Of a stretch of DNA of 64,000 nucleotides, positions 28,072-37,786 are shown in pieces. The notes beneath the pieces are model-generated. The model searched no databases, was not told the DNA's origin, and saw only the letters and a list, made by a program, of their open reading frames with translations. The translations under genes were made by a program, and so were the position numbers. Position 1 is the stretch's first letter, and every line of letters starts with the position of its first letter. This DNA comes from an uncultured Chlorobiaceae bacterium (GTDB taxonomy: Bacteria; Bacteroidota; Chlorobiia; Chlorobiales; Chlorobiaceae). Location: positions 62,001-126,000 of the forward strand of contig CAIJGA010000005.1 in the NCBI GenBank assembly GCA_903820085.1, given 5' to 3'.

Positions 28072-28085
28072 GCTGCACGTGCAGC
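28072..28085. promoter_or_regulatory. 14-bp perfect palindrome in the mmdA/hisN divergent region
   Basis: GCTGCACGTGCAGC is perfectly self-complementary and is flanked by GAG/CTC-like arms. It lies 79 bp upstream of the mmdA-like start and 60 bp upstream of the phosphatase start. It could be an operator or a small hairpin; no regulator is identified. Confidence 0.4.
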
Positions 28086-28144
28086 TCTTTCGAAATTGAA
28101 ATATTATATGTTTTGCAATATAATTAAAAGAAAACTAAAAAACC

Positions 28145-28909
28145 ATGACTTCCGATCTTCAGCTTGCTCTTGAGATGGCCAAAGAGGCTGGCCAGTTGAC
28201 ACTCAGTTATTTTTCCCGTAAATCGCTGCAAGTTTTTACCAAACGTGATGCTTCTCCGGTGACCGAAGCCGACCGGAAAGCTGAAGAGCTTATCCGTGCC
28301 TCTATTGCCTCCCGGTATCCTCAGGATGGAGTGCTTGGCGAGGAGTTTGGAGAGCGTCCATCCGGCAATAACCGTCGGTGGATCATTGATCCTATTGATG
28401 GCACCAAGGCCTTTATTCATGGTGTGCCGCTTTACGGCGTGATGATTGCGCTGGAGATTGACGGAGCAGTACAGCTTGGTGTTGTTCATTTTCCTGCGCT
28501 TGGAGAGCTCTATTATGGCGAACAGGGAGGGGGAGCATTTTTAAACGAATCGCCGATAGCCGTCTCTTCCGTTTCCGATATCAAAGATGCAACGGTTCTT
28601 TATACGGAAAAGGAGTATCTGCTCGATTCTCTCTCTCTCCATCCTGTCGATCAGCTTCGTCATAAGGCCGGGCTGGTGCGCGGATGGGGCGACTGTTACG
28701 GCCACATGCTTGTAGCCTCCGGCCGGGCGGAAGTGTCGGTTGATAAAATCATGAGCCCGTGGGATTGTGCGGCACTGATTCCCATTGTGACTGAAGCCGG
28801 GGGATGCTGTTTTGATTACCGGGGGAAGACAACGATATCGGGCGAGGGACTGGTCAGCGCAAACAAGAGTATCGGTACAGCGCTGCTTTCAGCAATTGAC
28901 AATGGATAA
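28145..28909 (+). CDS. Inositol-monophosphatase family phosphatase, probably histidinol-phosphatase HisN
   Basis: 254 aa. It has the family metal sites: GEEFGER, DPIDGTKAF (residues 83-91) and MSPWDCAALIPI. The length and the HGVPLYGVMIAL stretch resemble HisN-type histidinol-phosphatases. Mg-dependent hydrolysis of a phosphate monoester in the cytoplasm is certain at family level. The substrate (histidinol phosphate, myo-inositol phosphate or 3'-phosphoadenosine phosphate) is inferred. It converges on hemD with an 11-bp gap. Confidence 0.85.
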   Translation: MTSDLQLALEMAKEAGQLTLSYFSRKSLQVFTKRDASPVTEADRKAEELIRASIASRYPQDGVLGEEFGERPSGNNRRWIIDPIDGTKAFIHGVPLYGVMIALEIDGAVQLGVVHFPALGELYYGEQGGGAFLNESPIAVSSVSDIKDATVLYTEKEYLLDSLSLHPVDQLRHKAGLVRGWGDCYGHMLVASGRAEVSVDKIMSPWDCAALIPIVTEAGGCCFDYRGKTTISGEGLVSANKSIGTALLSAIDNG

Positions 28910-28920
28910 TTGTCAACTGA

Positions 28921-29664
28921 TCAATTAGCCATTGCTTCCGCTATTGCTTTTGCAAAGCCCGGTGCGTCAAATGATTCGGGTATGATGTCAACATGAAGAC
29001 CGAGTTTTTTGAGAGCAGTGGCGGTTGTTGTTCCTATGGCGGCAATCTGCACTCCGGAAGGAAGGGCGGTTGTCCCCATGGCCTCAAAAAAATTGATGGC
29101 GGTTGACGGACTGGTAAAGGAGAGGCAGGAAAGTTTGCCCTGCTCGAGCAGCGATTTGATTTTTGCGCTGTCCTCAAGTGAGGGGGGAAGGTTTTCGTAA
29201 ACAGTCAGCTCAATGCAATTGCCGCCCCGTTTTTTGATCACTTCAGGAACCGTTCCAAGGGAAAGCGTTCCTCGGAGAAACAGGAAGGTATGACCGGCGA
29301 TGGTGGCGCTGTCGATCTCCTCCATAAGCGTTACCGCATCCGAAATTTTTGGTAGAGGCTGTGTTTTTACCCCATGAAGCGCAAGATCCTGAGCCGTTGT
29401 CTTGCCGACGGCCCATACGCTGAGCTTTTGAAGGTTTTTCAGCTCTTCAGGGGAGTCTTGAAGCAGCCGTTCCATAAAAAAGGTGACGCTGTTGGGACTC
29501 GTAAAAAAGAGTCCGTCAAAAAGGCTGAGGTCGGGAACCTTCCAGCCGGAAACCGGCCTGATCTCGATTGTCGGAAAAACAATCGAGTTCAGGCCGTACT
29601 GTTCCAGTTTTTGTACAAATGACGCTGCCTGATCTTTCGGACGGGTAACAAGAACCGTTTTCAT
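28921..29664 (-). CDS. hemD: Uroporphyrinogen-III synthase
   Basis: 247 aa. The sequence is weakly conserved as usual, but the HemD pattern is visible: [17 protein letters not shown] at the N-terminus, [11 protein letters not shown] near residue 55, and [16 protein letters not shown] with [16 protein letters not shown] in the second half. It closes hydroxymethylbilane to uroporphyrinogen III, the branch point to heme, siroheme and bacteriochlorophyll. Its ATG overlaps the hemC stop by one base (TGATG), implying translational coupling. Confidence 0.92.
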   Translation of the reverse strand: MKTVLVTRPKDQAASFVQKLEQYGLNSIVFPTIEIRPVSGWKVPDLSLFDGLFFTSPNSVTFFMERLLQDSPEELKNLQKLSVWAVGKTTAQDLALHGVKTQPLPKISDAVTLMEEIDSATIAGHTFLFLRGTLSLGTVPEVIKKRGGNCIELTVYENLPPSLEDSAKIKSLLEQGKLSCLSFTSPSTAINFFEAMGTTALPSGVQIAAIGTTTATALKKLGLHVDIIPESFDAPGFAKAIAEAMAN

Positions 29665-30605
29665 CAGCGAGTTTTGCGGATTTGCGACAGAATTGCGTCC
29701 GCACCCTGTTTCAGCAGCTCCTCTGCAAGTTCAATACCAGCGGCTTCAGCCTGTTCAGGTGAAGTAAGTCCGGTTTTCGTGATTTCGTTATTCAAGCATA
29801 TTTTGCCATCCACCGAACCGACATAGGCAAGCAGTTTCAGCGTGCCGTTTTTAAACGAGCCGTAGGCGCCGATAGGAATCTGGCAACCTCCCTGCAGATG
29901 ACGGAGCAGTGCGCGTTCAGCACGGCAGCAATACTCTGTTGTGGAGTGGTTCAGGATCCTGACAATCTCTCTGGTCTGCTCATCGTCAACGCGGGTCTCA
30001 ATGCCAAGCGCGCCCTGTCCGACAGCAGGAAGCATCACTTCGTGTGGAAGGATTTCGGAAATGCGGTCGCTGAAATTCAGGCGGAAAACACCTGCATAGG
30101 CAAGCATCATGGCATCAAATTCCCCCTCGTCAAACTTCTGGAAACGGGTATTAAGATTGCCTCTGATATCCAGTATCTGCAAGTCAGGGCGTATGCTCAA
30201 CAACTGCGACATACGGCGAAGGCTGCTTGTTGCCATTTTGGCATTCTGGGGCAGATCTTTAAGTTTGATTCCGTTTTTTGAAATGATGACATCCCTCGTA
30301 TCCTCACGTTCCGTGAAGGATGTGATAATCAGTCCATCAGGAGTAGCTGTTGGAACGTCCTTCAAGCTGTGGACGGCCAAGTCGATCTCTTTGGTGAGCA
30401 GAAATTTCTCAATATCCTTGGTAAAAAGCCCCATATCCCCGATTTTTGAAAGGGGAGAGTCGATAATCTTGTCACCGGTTGTTTTAACCAGTTTGAGTGT
30501 GATATCGAGCTCAGGAAAATGACGGGAGAGTTCTGCCTTGGTAAATTCTGCCTGCCACAACGCGAGCGGGCTTGACCTGGTACCGATGATGAGCTGTTTT
30601 TTCAA
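29664..30605 (-). CDS. hemC: Hydroxymethylbilane synthase (porphobilinogen deaminase)
   Basis: 313 aa. The dipyrromethane cofactor cysteine is in [13 protein letters not shown] (near residue 243). Substrate-binding arginines lie in [20 protein letters not shown] and DIRGNLNTR. It polymerises four porphobilinogens in the cytoplasm. It is in an operon with hemA upstream (18-bp gap) and hemD downstream. Confidence 0.96.
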   Translation of the reverse strand: MKKQLIIGTRSSPLALWQAEFTKAELSRHFPELDITLKLVKTTGDKIIDSPLSKIGDMGLFTKDIEKFLLTKEIDLAVHSLKDVPTATPDGLIITSFTEREDTRDVIISKNGIKLKDLPQNAKMATSSLRRMSQLLSIRPDLQILDIRGNLNTRFQKFDEGEFDAMMLAYAGVFRLNFSDRISEILPHEVMLPAVGQGALGIETRVDDEQTREIVRILNHSTTEYCCRAERALLRHLQGGCQIPIGAYGSFKNGTLKLLAYVGSVDGKICLNNEITKTGLTSPEQAEAAGIELAEELLKQGADAILSQIRKTR

Positions 30606-30623
30606 AGCAATTACGGATTTTTA

Positions 30624-31901
30624 TTAGTGTGACTGATTTGGTTCTTCGAGATCGAAAACGTTGCGCACAAGATTGACTCTGCTTGGAATCGAGTCGGTCG
30701 TGTCAATCGGGGCCTTGAGCATTTTAATGGGGTGGTGCAGGATTTTTTTCAGGATCCGGTCAGTAAGGTGTTCCATTCTCTGAAGTTCCTCCTCGCTGAC
30801 TTTGTAACGGTACCGTTCAAGCTCTTTTTCCTTGATTTCAATGAACTTCGACTGAAGATCCACAATGGTGGGACGGACTTTCAGGGTATTGATCCATAGA
30901 CCGAACGCGATGAGCTCCTCTTCAATGATGGCATTGACTTTTGGAAGTTCGCGACTGCGTTTTTCAAGGTTCTTGTCGATGATATGCTTGAGGGCATCAA
31001 TGTCCTTGAGGAACATGTTCTGAAGCTTGCCGATGTCAGGATCGACGTTTCTTGGCAGTCCAAGATCAAGAATAATGACGGGCTTGAGCCTGCGTCTGAT
31101 CATGCTCTGATGCATTTCAGCCTCACAAAGCACATACTCCTTGGTACTGATAGCCGTTATGATGATATCGAATTCGTGCAAATGCTCCCTGAATGATTCA
31201 TAGGGCAGCACTTTATTGGTGCCAAGCTCTTCAGCCAAAGCCTCGGCTTTTGAGAGCGTCCGGTTGGTAATAACGATGTTGCGGGCATTCTTCTGAAACA
31301 TGTGCTTCGCAGCCAGTTCACCGGTTTCACCAGCCCCGATCAGCAGCACCTTCTTCATCGAAAGGTTGGAGAAAATCTTCTGGGCAAGCTCGACAGCAGC
31401 ATAGCTGACCGAAACGGCCCCTTCCATGATTTTGGTTTTTGTCTTGACCTTTTTGGCGACACTGAATGCCGTATGGCAGAGACGGGTGATGAGAATACCT
31501 GCGGTCTGTGCTTCGGCAGCAATACGGTAGGCATTTTTAACCTGGCCGAGAATCTGCCCTTCACCAAGGACAAGCGAATCAATCGCGCTCGCTACCTCAA
31601 AAATATGGCGTGCCGTACCGCAATAAAAACGACTGAAAAAGTGTTCGGGGCGAACATCCTTGCGGGCATCCTTGAACGAGATCAGATATTCCTTGAGATA
31701 CTCTCCAGTTACCTCATATATTGCTGGAACAACATACAGCTCAGTACGGTTACAGGTCGAAATCACCATGGCTTCATGGGCAAGTCCGCTGGAAATGAGG
31801 CCGGTAATGAACTCCTTGTTTTGAACTTCTGAAAGGGAGATTCTTTCGCGGATTTCAATAGGTGCGGTCTTGTGATTGACACCGACTGAAATGATGTTCA
31901 T
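30624..31901 (-). CDS. hemA: Glutamyl-tRNA reductase
   Basis: 425 aa. The catalytic cysteine is in [10 protein letters not shown] (about Cys50); [13 protein letters not shown] and the NADPH-binding [15 protein letters not shown] follow, and a C-terminal dimerisation helix is present. It reduces glutamyl-tRNA to glutamate semialdehyde, the first committed step of the C5 route to tetrapyrroles and usually its control point. hemL is not in the window. It is followed by hemC and hemD. Confidence 0.96.
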   Translation of the reverse strand: MNIISVGVNHKTAPIEIRERISLSEVQNKEFITGLISSGLAHEAMVISTCNRTELYVVPAIYEVTGEYLKEYLISFKDARKDVRPEHFFSRFYCGTARHIFEVASAIDSLVLGEGQILGQVKNAYRIAAEAQTAGILITRLCHTAFSVAKKVKTKTKIMEGAVSVSYAAVELAQKIFSNLSMKKVLLIGAGETGELAAKHMFQKNARNIVITNRTLSKAEALAEELGTNKVLPYESFREHLHEFDIIITAISTKEYVLCEAEMHQSMIRRRLKPVIILDLGLPRNVDPDIGKLQNMFLKDIDALKHIIDKNLEKRSRELPKVNAIIEEELIAFGLWINTLKVRPTIVDLQSKFIEIKEKELERYRYKVSEEELQRMEHLTDRILKKILHHPIKMLKAPIDTTDSIPSRVNLVRNVFDLEEPNQSH

Positions 31902-32030
31902 GGCAGGGTTGTTTAAGTGAGCTGATGACGTAAATGCATTGAAAATGCTGCATCCAGAACAAACCGATTATCCTTAAATATATTCTAAAAGCCCGTATTT
32001 TCAAAGAGGTGCTTGTTTTAAAAAGGCCAG

Positions 32031-32867
32031 TCAATGGAATGATGGTGAAAAAAAGGTCATCAACACGATCAGGATGGTGATGAAGACAAAGAGAAAGATG
32101 AAGAGATAGGCCATGTGCTTGATGTCCCACCCAATGATCGGCTTGATGAAGATGCCGGTACCATAAAGCAGCCAGATGACAACCAGGGAAATAAGCCTTG
32201 GCTCCAAAAGATTGATGGTCTCGTTTAACGCTTTTTGCTCAATGATGCCGGCAAAAATAGTAATCGAAAGAAAAAGAAATCCGAAAGCTACGGCATGCAT
32301 GGTGAGTTTCTCAAGCACCTCCAGGTTAGGCAGGCGCTGGAAGAGGAATTCAAAGCGGTTCTGCTCTATCTGGCGGAAAAGCAGGAGATACAGTATGCTG
32401 TAAAGACCGGCAATTGCAATGGCGCTGAACCCGAAAATTGCAGCGATAAGGTGTACACCGATACCGATGCCGCTGAATGGTATACCCGTATTGGCCATTT
32501 GTGTCGTCAGGATTGACGACATCAGCTGCGCACCTGCAGCAAAGGAGATGACAAAAAACCCCGTCTTGTCACTTTTGGTTGTAAACTCTATAAAAAGATA
32601 GGTAATGGTTAAGGTGAGCCCTACCATGGTCATGAGGTTCGCCATGGAATAGTTGATCTTGTACCCTTCAGTGGAGGTAAGAAGTCCGAGGTAGACGACA
32701 TGGATCAGGATGGTCAAGACCAGAACAAGCTGCTTGTAATTTTTTTTTTCAAGCAGGGTATCGCGGAAAAAATGAGCGCCATAAAGGGCTGTTGTTATCA
32801 GGTAAAAGAGTGAAACAAGCTGGTTCAGAACAAGCAACGGGAGATTGTCAAGTAATATATTGTTCAT
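32031..32867 (-). CDS. CcsA/HemX-like membrane protein (cytochrome c assembly family)
   Basis: 278 aa from the ATG at 32867 (MNNILLDNLPLLVLNQ); the frame is open to 32933. There are about eight hydrophobic helices. The family includes CcsA/CcmC heme handlers and HemX, a membrane protein often encoded beside hemA. The Trp-rich heme-binding motif of true CcsA is not evident, which favours the HemX type. It lies 129 bp upstream of hemA on the same strand. A role in heme delivery or in setting GluTR level is inferred from context only. Confidence 0.75.
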   Translation of the reverse strand: MNNILLDNLPLLVLNQLVSLFYLITTALYGAHFFRDTLLEKKNYKQLVLVLTILIHVVYLGLLTSTEGYKINYSMANLMTMVGLTLTITYLFIEFTTKSDKTGFFVISFAAGAQLMSSILTTQMANTGIPFSGIGIGVHLIAAIFGFSAIAIAGLYSILYLLLFRQIEQNRFEFLFQRLPNLEVLEKLTMHAVAFGFLFLSITIFAGIIEQKALNETINLLEPRLISLVVIWLLYGTGIFIKPIIGWDIKHMAYLFIFLFVFITILIVLMTFFSPSFH

Positions 32868-33039
32868 TGTATGATTTAAGGGGATAAACAGCTTGGGGCC
32901 GATTCCGATTAATGCCTTTTTACGGGCGCGCACACGCTACGCGAAGACCGGGTAAAGATTGTGGCCATAATTACAAAGAAAAAAATGTATATTCCGCCCG
33001 ATACGCAGTACAAATATACTTATTTACAAGGATAAAAAG

Positions 33040-34866
33040 ATGAGCTCGACAAAGAATATTAGAAATATAGCCATTATCGCTCACGTTGATCATGGAAAAA
33101 CAACACTTGTTGATTCTATTTTTCAGAAGACCGGTGCATTCAGGGATAATCAGCAGGTAAACGTCAGGGTACTTGATTCAAATCCTCAGGAACGCGAAAG
33201 AGGCATTACCATATTTTCAAAAAACGCAGCATCAGTCTATAAAGATCACAAGATCAATATTGTTGATACACCAGGTCATGCCGATTTTGGTGGCGAGGTT
33301 GAACGTATTTTACAGATGGTTGACGGTGTGCTGCTCCTGGTTGATGCATTTGAAGGCCCTATGCCGCAGACCAAGTTTGTGTTGCGCAAAGCCCTTGAAT
33401 TGCATTTGAAGCCAATTGTGGTTATCAACAAGATTGATCGGCCCCAGTCTGATCCGGTCAAGGTGCACGATCAGGTTATTGATCTCTTTATTGCCCTTGG
33501 CGCCGAAGAGCATCAGCTTGATTTCCCTTATATCTTTACCTCAGCCAAACATGGTATTGCAAAATACAGCATGGATGATCCCGATGGTGATATGAGTCTT
33601 CTGCTTGACATGATCATCAAGGAAATTCCTGCCCCGGTTGCCCACGATGACGGCGGTTTCCAGATGCTGGTTACCACTCTTGACTATAGCGATTACATAG
33701 GCAAGATAGCCATTGGCCGTATTCATCGCGGCAAGGTAAGCCCGGGAAGTCAGCTTGCCGTGGTTGGACCTGACGGTGTGATGGGGAAGGGAACCGTAAC
33801 AAAGGTTTTTCAGTTCGACAAGGTTCAGAAGGTTGAAGCAAAAGAGGCTACCTCAGGTGACATCATTGCCATCGCAGGTATTCCTGATGCTACGGTCGGC
33901 ATGACTCTTGCTTCCGTTGAGGATCCGGTTTCGCTTGCTTCTTTCGATATCAGCAAACCGACCCTCTCCATGCTCTTTTCGGTCAACGATTCTCCCTTTG
34001 CAGGACTTGAGGGCAAAGAGGTCACCAGCCGGAAGATTCGTGAGCGCCTTATGAAAGAGAAAATGACGAACGTCGCCCTCAACGTCGAGGAGACGGAGAG
34101 CCCCGATACCTTCCGTGTTTCAGGAAGGGGAGAGCTTCACCTTTCGGTGCTGATCGAGACCATGCGTCGTGAAGGCTTTGAGCTTGCTATTGCAAGACCG
34201 GAGGTGATCATGCACCGTGACGAGGAGGGCACACTGCTTGAGCCTATCGAGCATGTGACCATTGACATTCCGGAAGAGTACACTGGTGTGATTATCGAAA
34301 AAATGGGCCGCAGAAAGGCCGAAATGACCTTTATGGGTACGCTTCGCGGAGGAATGGTCAGGGTTGAATTTGAAATTCCTACCAGAGGGCTGATCGGTTA
34401 CAACCTTGAGTTTACTACCGATACCAAAGGCGAGGGCATGCTTTCACATGTATTCCTTAACTACCAGCCATTCAAAGGCAAATTGCCTTCACGCGAGACC
34501 GGTGCACTGGTCGTCTCTGAAGCCGGCATTTGCGTTGCCTATGCTCTTAGCGCCCTTGAAGATCGGGGCACCTTCTTTGTTTCGCCAAACACCAAGGTTT
34601 ATGGCGGGATGATTGTCGGTGAATCAACGAGAGGTCTCGACATTACGCTTAACGTCTGCAAAACGAAAAAGCTGAGCAACATGCGCTCTTCCGGCACCGA
34701 TGAATCGCTTCGCCTCACTCCTCCGAAAATCCTTTCGCTTGAGCAGGCTCTTGAATTCATCAATGACGATGAGCTTCTGGAAGTAACACCCCAGAGCATC
34801 AGGCTCAGAAAGAAGATTCTCGACGTGAACCTTCGCGCAAAAGCCACCAAAAAGGCCAACGCCTGA
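33040..34866 (+). CDS. typA: Translational GTPase TypA/BipA
   Basis: 608 aa. G1 is [11 protein letters not shown]2 includes ERERGITI, G3 is DTPGHADF and G4 is [12 protein letters not shown]-like domains III and V follow, with the C-terminal TypA-specific domain ([14 protein letters not shown]). The family acts on the ribosome in stress, cold and biofilm conditions and in 50S assembly. AAGGA lies upstream of the ATG. It is monocistronic with its own terminator and divergent from the CcsA-like gene. Confidence 0.96.
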   Translation: MSSTKNIRNIAIIAHVDHGKTTLVDSIFQKTGAFRDNQQVNVRVLDSNPQERERGITIFSKNAASVYKDHKINIVDTPGHADFGGEVERILQMVDGVLLLVDAFEGPMPQTKFVLRKALELHLKPIVVINKIDRPQSDPVKVHDQVIDLFIALGAEEHQLDFPYIFTSAKHGIAKYSMDDPDGDMSLLLDMIIKEIPAPVAHDDGGFQMLVTTLDYSDYIGKIAIGRIHRGKVSPGSQLAVVGPDGVMGKGTVTKVFQFDKVQKVEAKEATSGDIIAIAGIPDATVGMTLASVEDPVSLASFDISKPTLSMLFSVNDSPFAGLEGKEVTSRKIRERLMKEKMTNVALNVEETESPDTFRVSGRGELHLSVLIETMRREGFELAIARPEVIMHRDEEGTLLEPIEHVTIDIPEEYTGVIIEKMGRRKAEMTFMGTLRGGMVRVEFEIPTRGLIGYNLEFTTDTKGEGMLSHVFLNYQPFKGKLPSRETGALVVSEAGICVAYALSALEDRGTFFVSPNTKVYGGMIVGESTRGLDITLNVCKTKKLSNMRSSGTDESLRLTPPKILSLEQALEFINDDELLEVTPQSIRLRKKILDVNLRAKATKKANA

Positions 34867-34943
34867 CGGAACCGTATGGTTGATCTTTCGATACCGGACA
34901 ATACCGGGATATCGGAGCGGATCTCAGAAAAATGATTAACACA

Positions 34944-34976
34944 CAAAAAGGCTGCCTGAAAAGGTGGCCTTTTTTG
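34944..34976 (+). terminator. typA terminator
   Basis: The arms AAAAAGGCTGCC and GGTGGCCTTTTTT pair with one mismatch and a G-U pair and end in a T-run. It is 80 bp past the typA stop. The A-run on the other side also suits the convergent bchX transcript. Confidence 0.8.
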
Positions 34977-35067
34977 TTGTTGGAAAGAGAACATCAAGGT
35001 TCTGTAGTAGTCTCTGATGAAGCCCGGGATGACAGTTCTCCTGAGAAAGCCTTGTTTTATGGCCAGA

Positions 35068-36180
35068 TCAGTTCTCAAAGAAAAGCCGTGCCAGTTCTTT
35101 TCGGGCGGTTGCAAGGAGTTCGCGGACGGCTGATTCCTCCCTGTGCGTCAGTTCGGCAACATCACGGATTGCTTTTTTATCCTGTTCCACCATCCGGTAG
35201 ACTTCCTGCTGTTCTGCGGTGAGTTTTTCAATGCTGCTTGCCATTTTGAGATCGTCACTTTCGAGAGTGCTTTTTGCCGCAACGGTTCTGCTTCCGGAAT
35301 CGTTTTCTTTTCGCCCGAAAAGTTCTTCGGGTGTTGCAGGTTGCGGGGCATCATCGCTGACTTCGCCGAACAGGCGGACAAAGCCCATGAAGTCGAGGCC
35401 GACGGCCTGGCAGGGGGTGATGCGGTCGTTCACAATATCCTCGGCGAGCTTCTGGAATTTTTCCCTGATTGCGGGGATGCGTATGGCGAAGTCGAAGCTG
35501 TCGTCCTTATCGCGGGCCTCGGCATCATAGGGTACTTTCATGAGTACGGTGATGCCTGCGGCTTTGGCATAGCGCTCGGCAACACCGCTGCCGTCATCGC
35601 GGTTGATGATGAGGCCGAGCAGGCGCGATTGCCCGCCGATGGTCCTGAAGTAGTTGTTGGCCTGGCAGATGTTGTTGGCGGTGAAGATGGATTGCCGGTC
35701 GTTGTTGGTGACCAGAATGACCTCTTCGCTGAGGGAGCGGGCGAGGGGAGTGGCAAATCCTCCGCACACAACGTCGCCGAGAAAGTCCATCAGGATGATG
35801 TCGATATCCCACTTGAAGATGCCGAGCTTTTCGAGCACATCAAATCCTGAGATGATGCCCCTGCCGCCGCATCCCCGGCCGACCTGCGGGCCGCCGAGTT
35901 CGATGCCGTATATGGGTTGGGGAAAGTCCGGGACGTCGCGGCGGAAGACGATGTCGCTGATGGTGACCGGCTCGTTGCGCGCGTTTTTTTCGGCAAAGAG
36001 GTCGGTTACGGTGGGCAGCGGGATGCCTCCGAAGAGGGAGGTGGTTGAGTCGTGCTTGGGGTCGCAGCCGAGCTGGAGCACGCGCTGGTTCATCAGGGCA
36101 AAGGTGGCGCTGAGGTTGGTGGTCGTAAAGCTTTTGCCTATGCCTCCCTTGCCGTATATCGCTATTGTTCTTGCTGCCAT
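35068..36180 (-). CDS. bchX: Chlorophyllide reductase iron protein BchX, with C-terminal HTH-like tail
   Basis: 370 aa. The NifH/BchL-like ATPase has P-loop YGKGGIGKS (residues 9-17), switch I DPKHDS, and the two cluster cysteines in GRGCGGRG (Cys104) and GDVVCGG (Cys139). It passes electrons to BchYZ to reduce the C7=C8 bond of chlorophyllide a. After the nitrogenase-like domain (to ~residue 275) comes a polar linker and residues ~319-366 (LTAEQQEVYRM...ELARLF), which resemble a sigma-70 region-4 helix-turn-helix. Purple-bacterial BchX is, as I recall, about 35 residues shorter. It is the last gene of bchF-bchC-bchX (10-bp gap from bchC). Confidence 0.93.
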   Translation of the reverse strand: MAARTIAIYGKGGIGKSFTTTNLSATFALMNQRVLQLGCDPKHDSTTSLFGGIPLPTVTDLFAEKNARNEPVTISDIVFRRDVPDFPQPIYGIELGGPQVGRGCGGRGIISGFDVLEKLGIFKWDIDIILMDFLGDVVCGGFATPLARSLSEEVILVTNNDRQSIFTANNICQANNYFRTIGGQSRLLGLIINRDDGSGVAERYAKAAGITVLMKVPYDAEARDKDDSFDFAIRIPAIREKFQKLAEDIVNDRITPCQAVGLDFMGFVRLFGEVSDDAPQPATPEELFGRKENDSGSRTVAAKSTLESDDLKMASSIEKLTAEQQEVYRMVEQDKKAIRDVAELTHREESAVRELLATARKELARLFFEN

Positions 36181-36190
36181 CCTGCGGTAC

Positions 36191-37189
36191 TTATGATTGT
36201 GCGGTGATAGGGTATGCTTCCAGGTTGATGCCGCTTTTCCAGAGCAGGATCATTTTCAGGCAGTCGGGATCGGTGAATGCCTGCAGGTAGGCGGCCGTGA
36301 TATCCTCTTCAACGGTATGCTGATGGGTGAAAATCCGTTCGGCATTGAGCTTGTGCTGTGCAATGAGTTCCCGTACCCGCTCCAGATCGCCCTTGGCCCA
36401 CTGTTTTGCCGCAATGAAGGAGAGCTCTTTCTGGAAGGCCTGGGAGTAGTCGATGTTGATTCTCTGGTAATAGCCGCCGAGGATGACCGTTCCCTGAAAT
36501 TTGAGAAAGCGCAGGCCGGTGTCGATGGCGCTCATGATGCCGGTGCTGTCGATGAGAATGTCGAACTCGTGACCGGCAAGGGCTACAGCAACGTCCTCGG
36601 TATCGGGATTGACCTTCAGGTCGGCTGTCGAGAGGCGCAACCTTTTTTTGTTGGGTTCGGTTACAGCGACCAGTCTGGCGCCCATAAGCTTTGCCAGTTC
36701 GGCGGCAAGAATGCCGACTGCGCCCTGACCCAGAATAAGCACTTTCTTGTTTTCAACCTGTGCCAGGTCAACAATATGCAGGGCCGTTGCGCCAAGCGGC
36801 AAGGCAATACCGGATTGGGGATTCTTCATGTTGTCGAGCACGGTAATGCTCTCTACCGGGCAGACGATGTACTCTGAAGCGCCCCCGAAAGCGGCGTTGA
36901 CTCCTTCGTAACCGAAGGAACCGGCAACATAAGCGAACTTGCCGATCAGGCTCTGGTTGACATGGTCGCCTGCCTTAATGATTTTTCCGACGGTTTCATA
37001 GCCCGGAATAAAGGGAAAGATGAAGGGCCATGAAGGAATCAGGCCATTGAAGGCCATTTTTTCCGTTCCGGTGCTGATTGATGACCACCAGGTTTCAACC
37101 AGCACATCCGTTGACGAGAGGGGTTTCAGGGTCACATCACAGAGTTCAATCTGGCGTACACCGGTGAAGACAATGGCTTTTGCGTTCAT
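36191..37189 (-). CDS. bchC: Bacteriochlorophyllide dehydrogenase BchC
   Basis: 332 aa, zinc-free medium-chain dehydrogenase-like fold. It opens MNAKAIVFTGVRQIELCDV; the NAD(P) fold has LILGQGAVGILAAELAKLMG and is followed by ILGGYYQRINIDYSQAF, typical of BchC. It oxidises the 3-hydroxyethyl group of the bacteriochlorophyllide precursor to acetyl. It sits between bchF and bchX with gaps of 15 and 10 bp, so the three act as one operon in the bacteriochlorophyll a branch. Confidence 0.94.
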   Translation of the reverse strand: MNAKAIVFTGVRQIELCDVTLKPLSSTDVLVETWWSSISTGTEKMAFNGLIPSWPFIFPFIPGYETVGKIIKAGDHVNQSLIGKFAYVAGSFGYEGVNAAFGGASEYIVCPVESITVLDNMKNPQSGIALPLGATALHIVDLAQVENKKVLILGQGAVGILAAELAKLMGARLVAVTEPNKKRLRLSTADLKVNPDTEDVAVALAGHEFDILIDSTGIMSAIDTGLRFLKFQGTVILGGYYQRINIDYSQAFQKELSFIAAKQWAKGDLERVRELIAQHKLNAERIFTHQHTVEEDITAAYLQAFTDPDCLKMILLWKSGINLEAYPITAQS

Positions 37190-37204
37190 AATAGGTTTGG
37201 GTGA

Positions 37205-37675
37205 TCAGGCTGACTGCTGCTTGAGTTTTTTTTCATTGTGCTTTTCAAGGAGCAGACGGATGACAAATTGTGCCGCATTGACAAGATAACTCAGATAGGC
37301 GAGCAGCGCTGTCCAGATAAGCGTGCTTTCATTGAGCCCCATAAAGAACAGGATAAAGTATGACAGATGGACCACCATTGCTATGGCGCTGCCGAAATCT
37401 TCCCAGAAAAATTCATGAACAAAGGCAAACTGGCCGAAAACCTCAAGTTCAAAAAAGCCGCCGGTCACAAAAATCAGGGCAAGCATGAGGGTTTTCAGGG
37501 TGACAAAAAAGGTGATCCAGGCAAAGTTATCAATCCCGTTGTGGGATTGGTAGAGCCAGGTGACCGTTATGCCGGCAAGAAACATGACGAACTGGATGGG
37601 TGCAAGGATTCCCTGCACTTTTGTCCAGACTGATGCATTTCTTCGTTCCAGTTGTTCAGGTGTGTAACGAGGCAT
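37205..37675 (-). CDS. bchF: 3-vinyl bacteriochlorophyllide hydratase BchF
   Basis: 156 aa. It begins MPRYTPEQLERRNASVWTK, the standard BchF opening, and has four hydrophobic segments. It hydrates the 3-vinyl group to 3-hydroxyethyl before BchC. Green sulfur bacteria also have a paralogue, BchV, acting in bacteriochlorophyll c/d/e synthesis; linkage to bchC and bchX makes BchF the better call. It is first in the tight cluster; the binding-lipoprotein gene lies 111 bp upstream on the same strand. Confidence 0.93.
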   Translation of the reverse strand: MPRYTPEQLERRNASVWTKVQGILAPIQFVMFLAGITVTWLYQSHNGIDNFAWITFFVTLKTLMLALIFVTGGFFELEVFGQFAFVHEFFWEDFGSAIAMVVHLSYFILFFMGLNESTLIWTALLAYLSYLVNAAQFVIRLLLEKHNEKKLKQQSA

Positions 37676-37786
37676 AATGACAATGAGTTCACTGATGGTG
37701 ACAAAAATTCTTTAACTGCTTTGTAAAAAAGTAGTTGAATATAGCAAAAATCGGCACTGGCGGCAAACGGTGCCGAACCCTCTTTT

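Noticed and set aside
35143-35850. 235-codon ORF antisense to bchX
   Set aside because: It lies fully within a confidently identified gene on the other strand and has no recognisable features.
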